Shown: positions 41,635 to 52,436 of the stretch, one piece after another
Numbering within the stretch: position 1 is the stretch's first letter
Layout: each line of letters starts with the position of its first letter
Assembly (NCBI GenBank): GCA_949987705.1
Contig: OX465282.1
Span: forward strand, 129,476,310 to 129,540,309
Length of the DNA: 64,000 nucleotides
Reading direction: 5' to 3'
DNA from: Thereva unica
Taxonomy: Eukaryota; Arthropoda; Insecta; Diptera; Therevidae
The notes under the pieces: model-generated
Told to the model about the DNA's origin: nothing
Databases searched by the model: none
The model's input: only the letters and a program-made list of their open reading frames with translations
Translations under genes and position numbers: made by a program

Positions 41635-42480
41635 AGGGTTGCCACCTTTTTTACATTTAAATATAGTATTTTTTCTCTAAAACTTTAAAAAATATAGTAC
41701 TTTTAGAAATTTTGCATAAATAAATAGTACGAGCTCGTTTTTCAATATTATTTATTTTTCCAAGTATATTTATCATTACTTTTGGCCTTATTTAATAAGG
41801 TCTTATTGCTTAAGAAATAATCATACGCATCTGTGCAGCCCAACTGCATATTAATATAAATTAAAAGCTCATTTTTTATTAATTTTATAGAAGCTCTATT
41901 TCTCTCATTTCTCCATCTCTCACTTACATGTGAAGACCCTCGGGGAAAAACCAACTTAGTCCAAAAAATAAAATTCCAAAAAATGCAAGTTTTTCCCCTC
42001 ATTGATTCATGGACTCAGTTGGTTCTTCCCCGAACTTTTTATTATTGCCCGTTCATTTTGTCAGGACTACGTTGGTTTTTTCCCATAGTTAATACCTTGA
42101 ATTTTAGTACACCTTAGCAGCTAATAGATGGAGCTGAATTCTCTGATTTTTGATAAAGTGGACTAAGTTGGTTTTTCCCCGAGGGTCTTCATGTGTGTTT
42201 GAGCGATGTGTGTGCAAGTAGCAGCTGCGTCTGCATGGTCTCTTTCGATGTAAAGTAAATAAGCATGAATGTCGCTGATGTCGGTAAGCCTATTATTTTG
42301 GTAGCTCAAATCCCAATATTTTTGTCAGTGTTTTGTTTGAGATTCGAGTGTGTTTCACTTTACCGCAATCATTAAAAATATAGTATTTTTTCGTACTATA
42401 TTTTTTTTCAACAGTATATAGTACAAATGACCAAAATATAGTACAATACTATATAATATAGTACGGGTGGCAACCCTAGA
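41635..42480. mobile_element. MITE with gggttgccacc ends and a nested foldback
   Basis: Ends agggttgccacctttttt and, inverted, agggttgccacccgta (42465-42480), flanked by ta on both sides, so a possible TA duplication. Subterminal aaatatagta repeats occur on both sides (41660-41740 and 42370-42455). A second inverted pair lies inside: catgtgaagaccctcgggga plus aaaaccaacttagtcca at 41928-41964 and its complement at 42160-42197. No transposase seen. Confidence 0.75.
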
Positions 42481-43105
42481 TAAAATTGACAGTCATACGC
42501 AACTATTCGATATTTCTATAGGTACATCGAATTCCCATTAGGTGACCACAATGAATTAATGTAGGATTTCGTTGTGCGTGTTGCCTTACCCACTGAGCTA
42601 CAGGAATACCGGATAAAGGATATAAGAATTACAATTTTCCTTTTGTAAACTTATGTTTCCTATGAATAAAGATTCTTTGGGTAAAAATATAAATTCTTCT
42701 ATATCAATTTACGGCATTCATTATTCATTATTTACAGAACATCTCAAATGGGAAACCTCTTATGCTTCCAGTGAACATAATTATTCTTTACTATTTCTGT
42801 TCCAGTATGAAATCAACAATAAAAATTCTATTTACGAATGCAAATGTTTATTTGCATTAAAAGTAAAACCCTGTACTTTTAATTGTACTTAATGAAATTC
42901 AGGTGGCAGCCTTAATTAAAATGCAAATTATCCTGGAAAAAAGAAACGGAAAAGCATTAATGATTCTGTAAACAAACTCCGCTGCAAGGAGCTCCAAGAT
43001 CCTGTATTGTGTTTTTATTTTTATTTTGGAAAACATTAAAATTAATAAAAGGAAACAAAAATAAATATAAATATAAATAAGGAGATAAACAAAATGTTGA
43101 CCAAC

Positions 43106-43378
43106 CTATAACTGTTACTTCTCCGCTGCGTCGGGCGCTGTGTCCCTGCTTATTACGTGCCCAGCATGTGTACACTCCCGAATCATCGTTTTTCTGGACA
43201 GGACTTATGACCAAGGATCCATCCGGTTGTACTTTCTGTCGTATGCCATCTGGCAGTTCTCTGCCGCCACGCTCCCAATGGATATCCTCGATGGGGTATC
43301 CGGCCACAGGACATTTTAAATTTAATGTTTCTCCAGCCACTGCAGTAACTTTCGGGATTAGCCGTATGTAGGGAAGGC
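43106..43378 (-). CDS. Dscam2: Dscam2 exon: Ig6
   Basis: 273 nt, one complete Ig domain in one phase-1 exon. Acceptor catctgcag, donor gttggtc (weaker than a gtaag or gtatg site). Starts LPYIRLIPKVTAVAGE, first cysteine in NLKCPVAGYP, core tryptophan in IHWERGG, second cysteine in SGVYTCWARNKQG, ends EVTVI. This is the constitutive exon directly upstream of the alternative Ig7 exons; its donor must be joined to either 23693 or 22818, across 19.4 or 20.3 kb. Confidence 0.94.
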
Positions 43379-43818
43379 CTGCAGATGTTTTCCAAAAAAA
43401 AAAAAAAGGAATCAGCCATCATATATGAATGTTTGAAATATTTTGTTTTTGTGCCCGTTGTTATTATTTTTTTTTTTTAGTGGATAATTCAAATCCTTGC
43501 AGACCTCAGCGTTGTTTGTGGATGTAAATGTACGAACTGTATGGGGCTGTTTTGTTCCATTTCTGGGTCACTAACAGCATTCATGGTTGCCCAGTTCTGT
43601 GCTGGTGGATACACGGACATGACCAGCCCCACGACTCTATGGATTTAATGCATGCATATCGTATGAGATTTGGGTGTTAAGGGTAGATAAATGGGGTTGT
43701 GTGCCGGGGTGTTTGCTGTAAGTCCTTGTACATCAGAGGACGACTCTCGTTCGTTTACCCAGAGGCTCAGTATGGGCTGGGCACTATAACCAGAAACCAA
43801 AAAAGCTAAATTACATAC
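43379..43818 (-). other. Dscam2 intron between Ig5 and Ig6
   Basis: 440 nt with a poly-A/T tract near 43394-43409 and near 43466. No exon, repeat family or RNA recognised. Confidence 0.6.
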
Positions 43819-43970
43819 CATAAATATTCAGCCTTGCAGAGTGGGACACTTTGCCGGCCCGGTTTTCAGCTATACATGAATATTCACCACCGTCCTCGAC
43901 CATAACGTGGCTAATATTGACGTGACTAATTACATCCCCATGGACTGTGACGTACTGGCCGATCATAAAT
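43819..43970 (-). CDS. Dscam2: Dscam2 exon: second half of Ig5
   Basis: 152 nt between acceptor cttccacag and donor gtatgta. Completes the split arginine codon and continues FMIGQYVTVHGDVISHVN, then VEDGGEYSCIAENRAGK, the second cysteine strand of Ig5, ending RLNIYG in phase 1. The reading frame has no stop over the exon but no internal ATG-led frame of useful length, so it is found only by homology. The next exon follows after a short 440-nt intron. Confidence 0.93.
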
Positions 43971-44654
43971 CTGTGGAAGAATGAAATGACAAAAAAAAAA
44001 TGAAATCGTTAAAGCATTTAGGGATTCGAATTAGAGAATCTAGACGCAATCAATTATTGTTACTGCAAAATTTACTGCCTCTAGTAAAGTGTTATGACTG
44101 AATTCGAATGGGATTTTTTCGAAAAAAAAAAAAAAAATAAAGGAAGGAAAAACTGGACAATGTTGCGATGTACTTGATTTTCCGTGATTTTTTGTGACAG
44201 GAGAAAATTTAGTACGGAACAAGCTTGATTGATGATTGCTAGTCTGGTAAATATTTCATGTCTTTAAAGTTGTGCCCGACATTTTATAATTAATGGACAG
44301 CAATATATTTCACTTGGTGTTGGTGGCTGGAGTACCGTCTAAAAGTTTCACTTTTAGGATTCTTTCAATTTAACTTATAGCAATTAACAACATCTAAGTT
44401 GATGAGATACATAATATCTCTGTTTGGTTAGAAAAAGGCCACATATTGCAAAATTTTTCCAGCTTGGGGAAAAACGCACTTATAGTCGGTTCTAGTACTT
44501 ACAAGGTTCCCTGAATTACTTCCACTTTAGATTACCAGACGAAGTAGTCGATTCTTTCTACATTGACCTCCTATAGACCAGTGGTTTCCAAACTTTATGA
44601 TACAGCGACCCCCTTGTTACAAAAAAACCCCTTCGCAACCTCAGTAAAAAATGT

Positions 44655-46795
44655 AAATTTGCATACTAGTCCATCCAAAACGCGGGGGGGGGGGGCGTGT
44701 TCCAAAATAACACCGTTAAGAAAATCGAACCCTAATGGTTTTTGGGGTCGCTGATCACGAAAATCGAGGTCCCGCGGTCCTAAAATTAGGGCGTCACCCC
44801 TAAAATGCAAAAAACACCCCTTTTTAGGGGTTTTTCGCGAATATTTCAGTAATAATGAAAATTAATGCGATGAAATGCACTTTTTTTAATATTTATTCGC
44901 GAAGGGGGTTGATTTATATTAAGGCGAACTTAATGGTAAGGGGTACTCCTAAAGGGTTGAAAGTACCCCTAAATTGGCAAAAAATGGCAAAAATTGTAAA
45001 AAAAAATTTTTTCCAAGTTTATGCTTCAAATTCGATTGTGGGCGTACTGTCAGGCAAAAATAAATTATTTTCAACTCTTAAGGGGTTAAAACTACCCCTA
45101 CAATATAGTTCATTGAAAACTAGGGGGGTGTTCCAAAATAACACCATTAAGAAAATCGAACCCTAAAGGTTTTTGGGGTCGCTGATCACGAAAATCGAGG
45201 TCCCGCGGTCCTAAAACTAGGGCGTCACCCCTACAAATGCAAAAAACACCCCTTTTTAGGGGGTTTTCGCGATTATTTCAGTAATAATGAAAGCTAATGC
45301 GATGAAATGCACTTTTTTAATATTTATTTGCGAAGGTGGTTGATTTACACTAAATTAAGGCGAACTTTATGGTAAGGGGTAGTCCTAAAGGGTTGTTGAA
45401 ACTACCCCTAAATCGGCCAAAAATGGCAAAAATTGTAAACATTTTTTTTTCAAGTTTATGCTTCAAATTCGATTGTGGGCGTACTGTCGGGCAAAAATAA
45501 ATTATTTTCAACCCTTAAGGTGTTAAAACTACCCCTACTATAATAAAAACAACTTTATATAAAAAAAATTGCAAAAATTTATCAATTTATATTTTCTAAT
45601 AAAAAGAATTTTTATTCAAACAATAAAAATTTAAATTGCAATCTACGAAAAGAAATTTTTTTTTCTATTTACCGCTAAGGTTTATCTTCTTTAAGAGGGT
45701 TAAAAATTTTCTAAATGTTTTAATAATATTTCATCAAATATAAAATTTTAATGCAAAACAATAAATTTCAATTTGTTCCAATTACAATTTTAATGTGGGG
45801 GTAGTTTTACCCCCTTAAGAGTTGAAAAAATTAATTTTTTTCCTGATAATACCTTTTCAACCAAATTTCAAACAAAAAGCAAAAAAAAATTTTTGCAATT
45901 TTTTTTTTATATAAAGTTGTTTTTATTATATTAGGGGTAGTTTTAACCCCTTAAGGGTTGAAAATAATTTAGTTTTGCCAGACAGTACGCCCACAATCGA
46001 ATTTGAAGCATAAACTTGAAAAAAAATTTTTTTTTCGCCAATTTAGGGGTAGTTTCAACCCTTTAGGACTACCCCTTACCATAAAGTTCGCCTTAATTTA
46101 GTACAAATCAACCCCTTTTGCAAATAAATATTAAAAAAGTGCATTTCATCGCATTAGTTTTCATTATTATTGAAATAATCGCGAAAACCCCCTAAAAAGG
46201 GGTGTTTTTTGCATTTTTAGGGGTGACGCCCTAGTTTTAGGACCTCGCGGGACCTCGATTTTCGTGATCAGCAACCCCAAAGACGTTTAGGGTTCGATTT
46301 TCTTAACGGTGTTATTTTGGAACACCCCCCCCCCTAGTTTTCAATGAACTATATTGTAGGGGTAGTTTTAACCCCTTAAGGGTTGAAAATAATTTATTTT
46401 TGCCTGACAGTACGCCCACAATCGAATTTGAAGCATAAACTTGGGAAAATTTTTTTTTTTACAATTTTTGCCATTTTTCGCCAATTTAGGGGTACTTTCA
46501 ACCCTTTACGAGTACCCCTTACCATTAAGTTTGCCTTAATTTAGTATAAATCAACCCCCTTCGCGAATAAATATTAAAAAACTGCATTTCATCGCATTAG
46601 TTTTCATTATTACTGAAATATTCGCGAAAAACCCCTAAAAAGGGGTGTTTTTTGCATTTTTAGGGGTGACGCCCTAATTTTAGGACCGCGGGACCTCGAT
46701 TTTCGTGATCAGCGACCCCAAAAACGTATAGTGTTCGATTTTCTTAACGGTGTTATTTTGGAACACCATAACGCGCGTTTTGAATGGACTATACT
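44655..46795. mobile_element. Foldback element with doubled (nested) arms
   Basis: Outer arms 44655-45125 and 46321-46795; inner arms 45126-45545 and 45920-46320; a short A/T-rich centre. Every arm repeats gtgttccaaaataacacc, gttaagaaaatcgaaccc, ggggtcgctgatcacgaaaa, aaaacacccctttttagggg and tgtgggcgtactgtc. Outermost ends are tagtccatccaaaacgcg and inverted tagtccattcaaaacgcg. G/C homopolymers (44684, 46326) mark two arm starts. The arms are homologous to those of 30180-33716, but no 118-bp unit is present. No protein-coding frame. Confidence 0.85.
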
Positions 46796-46989
46796 GGATT
46801 GGGTGCGCCATTTAGACCTTCGGTATTTCAACACTGAATAACTCTCATATTTTTTAGCCGAATTCGACAAATGAGCAGGATTTATTTAGGATATTCTCTA
46901 CCATTTATTTCAAATCAGTTTTTGAATAATAATATGTCGATTAAATGATCACCTGCATTCGATACTCAAAAAGCAGCACTTTTCGGGCG

Positions 46990-47510
46990 GTATAACAGCT
47001 ATTCTATTCGTATGTGAGCGTAGAGTTCGTCAATGGTCTTCGGCTTGCTGGCATAAAAATTACTTTTGCAAGAACTTCATCGTAGTGGTTGCGATGTGAC
47101 AAAGTGAACCGTGTCGTTGAAAATAGGTTCGTCAGATCAATATCCAACGATAGCATGTGTCGTTGAGATTTTCGCGGACTTTGAAGAAAAATGGTTCGCC
47201 CCAAACAGTGACTTTCTCGTCCGTGTTTCGTGAATGATATGTGTTATCTCTGTTCCCCAAACTCGACAGTTTTGTTTATAGACTCCACCAGAGAGTGTAA
47301 AACGAGCTTCGTCCGTCATCAAAATCTCGGCTCAACATGGATTATTCTGGCGGCGGCATCTCCATATGGCAAGCGATGCGACAACAGACCAGCAATCTTT
47401 GAGTGAGTTGCATTTTGTATGGAAAGAGATCGGCTGCGATACGACACATTTGGAATATCGGCAACACTCTCTTTTACCGCTTCAATAACTTTATTAGAGC
47501 GTCACGGACG
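46990..47510 (-). mobile_element. Mariner/Tc1-group transposase fragment
   Basis: Minus strand, about 47405-47430, FPYKMQLTQRL matches the Y-K-I-Q-L-x-x-x-L signature, and 47255-47322 MMTDEARFTLSGGVYKQNCR then VWGTEITH matches the catalytic-core M-T-D-E-A-H-F-x-L-x-G-x-V-N-K-Q-N-x-R-x-W block of a family common in arthropods. Upstream DIPNVSYRSRS is consistent. Frame shifts between blocks show decay. At 46800 the sequence next to the foldback (gggtgcgccattt) may be this element's 3' end. Confidence 0.7.
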
Positions 47511-48185
47511 ACAAGACATAGCTTCCTTCTGAGGCTTTTAAATGCATATTACAATAAACTCGCAAAAAGGCCGTCATTGGTATTTAGTTTCTTTCTTTTT
47601 TTTAATTTGCTTGTTTTTATCATTATGTCATTGCAAAAGCGCCTCGCCTCATTTGAAGTAAGACATTGTACTGGCTCAAAAGAAAAAGAGGCACCTCTTA
47701 CAAAACCTATTTTATAATTGGGTCCTACTCGTCGAAACCGAGAATGATTAGATAACAAGTTATTCGAAGACCATAAAAAGCTATAATGAACCGTTCGTTT
47801 TTTGTTTTTTAAAGTCCTTTCGCGTTACTGCTGAAATCTGTTATTTGGACGCGGATCACGCAAAAGAATGTATAGTTGACTATGGTGTAGAGAAGAAGGC
47901 ATGGCCTTGTTTTATGGCTTCGGATACCGGTGATCCAGTGCAAATTGCAACAAAGTAGGGCTGCCTTGGCCGTCAGTCCTTTGAAGGCTGCTGGACACTC
48001 AACACTGGTTTTCTATAGGAACCGTGGTTTAGTAATAGCAATATTCAAGGCTTGCCGGTAGCCTGTTACGACTTTGCATGTAGTAGCGGCGACCCACGGG
48101 CATGTGTTCTCTATATTAATAAAAGAAAGTTTCTGTATCTGTTTCTGGAAACACCAGTCATCGCAGAGCTTTGAAGTTTTGCACC

Positions 48186-48262
48186 TCAAAGCCTATTTTC
48201 GAAATTCAAAATGGCCGCCGAAATATGACCGATATTCAAAATGGCCACCCAAATATGGCGGA
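48186..48262. repeat. Short repeats of ttcaaaatggccgcc type
   Basis: aaattcaaaatggccgccga and tattcaaaatggccaccc, followed by aatatggcggacga. The motif is doubled with a third inverted partial. It may be the end of a small DNA transposon; no partner end was found. Confidence 0.4.
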
Positions 48263-49035
48263 CGAATTTTTGCAATTGTATTCCGATTGAAATGAAAACC
48301 AGTATCTGGGGAGTTTTGGTGTTGCAAATAACGAATTTATGATCAAAACTTATAAATTCAAAATTGCGGGGTCTATTTTGGCGCATCAATTTTGCCAACA
48401 CACATTCTGAAATGTAGAAAATTTCTTCTAACCAGTATAGAAACAGTAAAAACAGTAGAAAAGGTCGAAATAGTTTTTGAAATTTGCGCGCCTCTACATT
48501 GTCATCACGAAGTGCATCCAAAAAGTTTCATCGGTAAAAAAGGGACCTCGAGGAAGCTGTGTTCCGGATGAATACCAAGTAAGAAGGGGGTAGTGTAGCG
48601 GCTTACCGAAAAAAGAAAGTTAAAATTTCAATTCACCGAGAAGTTTCCTACTCAGAGGGCAGAGGCATCTACTTGAATACCTATATAACGCAGTGTCTCA
48701 ATTTAGTACTGTTGTTTTAACTGAACCACCGATAAGATTGAGAAGAGGGAGAAGAAAAACGGAAAGGAGGAGCACATGTGTGCAAAAAGTTTTGTTTTCA
48801 AATTAAAGCTGTAAAAAGAAACAAATCGTCCAATTAATCTCCGATGGCTGTTCAAGCGATGTTGTGTTGATGTTACTGCGTGAGGCCCCTTGTTCATTTC
48901 CGGTAACACTCGACAGGCGCTCCAGTCTGTTAGCCTGGGAGCTATGTACTTTCCCTTCCTTGGCTTTAAGTCGCCAATTGTTAAACCTAGGGTGCGTAGA
49001 TCTTCTTCTACGCTATCTGTAGATATTCTTCTACG

Positions 49036-49497
49036 CTTTTTTTTTTATATGACACACTAGAGACTTAGGGAAGGCCCCTTTGTACTGTCGACCATGTATT
49101 TATTTTTGAAATGTCGAACAGCAGCTCTAGTCGGAAGATAGAAAGAGAAGTGAAGGAAAGAACTGTCACAACCTGGCTGCGGTATTTTTATTTCACCTAC
49201 TCCCAACCATTTCGCGACTCTGACATCGGGGCATCGAGAACAACTCGCTGGAGTGTTATGCCTCCTGAAACGAGATGAATCTCATCAACCAACCGATGAC
49301 ATGCGCTTGGTGGAGCGGGGAAGAGAACTAGTGAAGGCTATGACAGGAGGAATCAGGAATGCAAAGAGGGAAGAAGAAAGAAGGAAAGTTATGTAGGCGG
49401 GAAATTGGGAAAGGCTAGGACCGTGGCACCGCCGGGAGTCGAACCCGGGACCTCTGGGGATAGTAGTCAGGCGCCTTACCCCTAGACTACCGAGGCT
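49036..49497 (-). mobile_element. tRNA-derived SINE, second long copy
   Basis: Reverse complement of the family at 15563-16056. Head at 49430-49497 with tagtctaggggtaagg and gggttcgactcccgg (one change in the B box); body 49060-49430; the A tail reads as a T run at 49038-49047. It sits directly against a minus-strand LINE tail, which ends at 49498. Confidence 0.88.
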
Positions 49498-49810
49498 ATC
49501 TCTTTTTTGGACGTCCCGTACTTCTGTGTCCGTCTGGTCTCTTGTAAATAATAATTTTTGTTCTGCTGTGATCTCTGCTACGTTCAACATGTCATGCCCA
49601 TCCTATTCTGTTAATTTTTATAGTTTTTATGATGTTTGGATTTTTACAGAACTGATAGAATTCGTGATTGTATCTTCTCCTCCAAACATCGTTTTCGTAG
49701 ATTCCTCCAAACATAGTGCGCAGGATTTTTATTTCGAAGCACCCTAGGAGATGTTCTTCGTTACTTCTTAATGTCCAGGTTTCAGATCCATACACTAATA
49801 TTGGCAGTAG
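49498..49810 (-). mobile_element. RTE-like LINE ORF2 C-terminal fragment
   Basis: Minus strand MYGSETWTLRSNEEHLLGCF, EIKILRTMFGGIYENDVWRR, RYNHEFYQFCKNPNIIKTIK, INRIGWAGH: the well-known YGSETW...W-x-G-H-V region at the C-terminus of many non-LTR ORF2 proteins. Frame is open for over 60 codons, so younger than most pieces here. Confidence 0.8.
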
Positions 49811-52291
49811 TATTTTTATTTATTACAGCTTACAAATTAAGTTTTCCTTACAAACATACTGGTTTTCAGACAGACAGTCAGGTGCCAATAATAAGGTGTT
49901 TTTCCCCCTTTTGCAGCAATACATAGGGCCCACCCGTATTCAATTAGGTAGCTCTTCATGTCCTGGGAGAAGCAACTGCTTTTAGTTTACCCCTATTCGT
50001 TATAGGTGGGTACCTTTTCAATTATTGCAACCAGATCTTTGGTGATGAATTTTGGGATCGGAGAAGCATTTATTTTATTGTTAGTCTATAGGGTAAGTCT
50101 AGGTCTGTCACGGTCACCATGACTACTATAGATCAATTTGTATGATATCGTAGATAGACCTCTATATTCCCTTTTATTGGACCGAGGATCCTAAACGAGC
50201 AGCAGGCAGCAGCAGGGCAGTTCATTGCCCTAGCTACCCCATGTTCCGAGAACTTACCAGTGCGAGACCCTACACTGTAGATGGAGGGGAATCACTGCTT
50301 GTCACTGACCAGGCTCTGGAGTGTATGTAAGTCTGGAAAACAGAGGGCAATTTACCCATTACAATTGATACTTTGAAGTTAGTTTCTGCGACAAAACCAT
50401 ATTCCTTTTTTACCCATCCCTGAAGTCCCACTCAGACCGATCCGGAATAAAGGCTCTGAATTTCTTTTGGAGCTGGATACTGTTGAGTATATCCATATGT
50501 CCTTTCACTGGACTAGTTCGATGAGATTTGATCGTACTTTTGTATAATCGCACAGTTTTAAATTCTTATAATTAAAGCTAAAAGGTGAACTTCCATTTAA
50601 CTGTCAACCGCCATGTCCACATTACATCAAAGAGAGAAATGTCTGACATCAAGCTTTAGTGCAAGGAAACGAGGAAGGAAAAAGTATAAAAGATGGTTTC
50701 CCAATTTACGTACTATCACCAAAAGAGGTGATGATTTCAGCGATTTTCTTGGATTTATTTCTTCGACCAATGCAGTGGCGAAGAAAAGTGAAGAGTGAAA
50801 AGTAAAATGAAATATTGTTATTCAGAAGAAAACAGCGAAAACGCGCAGAAGCATTCGAATCCAGGACCTTTGTGGTGACATTCCTTACCGAAATCCTATA
50901 AGCCCGAGAAATTTACATAGAAGAGTAGAAGACCCCTGTAGGGGCTCCGGATTTTTAAAACTTAAGTCTAACTTAATCTGTCGATCGTCTTCTAGCATGA
51001 CGGAGAAATTGTGAGTCCCGAATTATGTAGGTACTTTGCTTCATGAACCCAAAAAAGCTTGTATTAAAACAAAAACGATGGGGACATCAAAGTCCATTTA
51101 TGGCATTAATGACGCGAAAGGATATTAACGCACGGCCATGTAATATCAAGGAAGTAATGTATTAAAAAAAATTAGCATTTATTTTACGTTAGGGAAAAAT
51201 TTACAAATTCCCAATTTCCGAAAAGATCATATTTATTAATAGACTGTTCTATGTAATATCCTGTGTTATCCAGGAAGCTTAAGTCCATAAACATTTTCCG
51301 TTATCAACTAACTATATAAATACCATGTGCGCATCCAGCACATTGAAGAAGGTCTTTCATCTAGTTACGGTCGTTCTCATTTATATCGAAGCAATTACTG
51401 GCAATTTTCCATCATGAAGTCTTAGCATCGATCCTCCTGAAGCGAAAGCAGGGAACCTATTATGTAAATGATTTCTTCAAAATTGAATCGTCAGCTATAT
51501 TAGTCCTGTGGGGCCAGCAGAGTGCTACAGGACCATGGGACTATCCCCTTTTAATTACAATATGCTCCAGCCTTCAATTTCATCGTAAGAAAAAGGTCTC
51601 CTTGGACTCCTTCAACGTTCCGTCAGATGTCTAAGGAATTAGTGGCACCCATTTGCACAGGAGGTATTTGCGCCAGAGAGAGAAGGCCCCATCTTAAAAT
51701 CCCAAAGGAAAATGGGCTTAAGGTGATAACATCAAGAAGCTCTTCCACTAACTGAAATGGGATTTTAACGAAAATTCCCCCCTGTTTCCTTAGTAGACTC
51801 AAATCCAATTACGGTAAATTTGCTCTACAAATCTAAAGGCAAGGTATCCAGTATTACGGCATGGCCTGCAGGTTATTTCCTTCTCTTTCACCGGGGGATC
51901 ATGTGTAGGTTTTTGGATTAAACTATGCTCAAAAGGGACACCACCGTGCCACGCCACCCACTAAACCTCACAACGGTTGTAAGGCTTTGGGGCCCATTCA
52001 ACCGCTGAAACTTTACAAAGTGAAAATGAAAATTTGACCAAAAAAAAAAAAACGGTAAATCCAAATTCTTTCCCCCTTTCACTTGCCCCAACGGAATTGG
52101 CAACACTAGTCCTGTTCAGTGATGAGAGAGCGTAACGGGCGCCACTTTTTAATTACCTCGTTAAATTCCATCCAGGGATTTTAATTAAAATTATTTGCAT
52201 TGGTGTGCGTTTATGAGGTGCACTTACTTTACTTATACAGAAAAATATTGTCTATAGGTGTTCTCTCAATGGTGGGGGTGAGTTCAATTAC

Positions 52292-52436
52292 CTTCCGTTT
52301 GACGGCAGTGGAAATCCATCTAACGTCCATGACACTTGCGGCGTTGGGTTTCCGGCTGCTGAGCATTTCAAACTGACGGCAGGACCTGGCTGTAATGTCT
52401 GCTCTATGAAGCTGTATAGAAGCACTGGCGGAGCAT
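52292..52436 (-). CDS. Dscam2: Dscam2 exon: first half of Ig5
   Basis: 145 nt, too short to stand out as an open frame. Acceptor tttttcgcag, donor gtaattg after AACGGAAG. Reads DAPPVLLYSFIEQTLQPGP, then SLKCSAAGNPTPQVSWTLDG with the first Ig cysteine and the core tryptophan, ending at P-S-N-G-R in phase 2, where the next exon supplies the last base of the arginine codon. Splitting one Ig domain over two exons is usual in Dscam genes. It lies 5.2 kb downstream of the previous exon and 8.3 kb upstream of the next, both introns being full of repeats. Confidence 0.93.

Larger units (their letters stand above)
23694..43105 (-). other. Dscam2 intron upstream of Ig7 pair, 19.4 kb
   Basis: The largest intron, between Ig6 and the first Ig7 exon. 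Named inserts: LINE 24480-24800, LINE 24800-28160 broken by a hAT element, satellite foldback 30180-33716, LINE 34940-35900, gypsy gag 36400-36790, LINE scrap 36800-36960, RTE LINE 38880-40760 with mariner insertion, LINE scrap 40770-40920, MITE 41635-42480. Unassigned stretches: 28160-30080, 37000-38870 and 42480-43100, mainly A/T-rich. 34590-34890 holds two copies of a ttgcacaag..cgttgcgtgt motif that may be a DNA-transposon end. Confidence 0.75.
43971..52291 (-). other. Dscam2 intron inside Ig5, 8.3 kb
   Basis: Holds the foldback 44655-46795, a mariner-like transposase piece 46990-47510, a SINE 49036-49497 and a LINE tail 49498-49810. 44578 starts with cagtggtttccaaac, a hAT-like end truncated by the foldback. 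47520-49030 and 49810-52290 show no gene I can name; a small duplication (agatggaggggaatcactg) is shared by 50279 and 53314. Confidence 0.7.
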
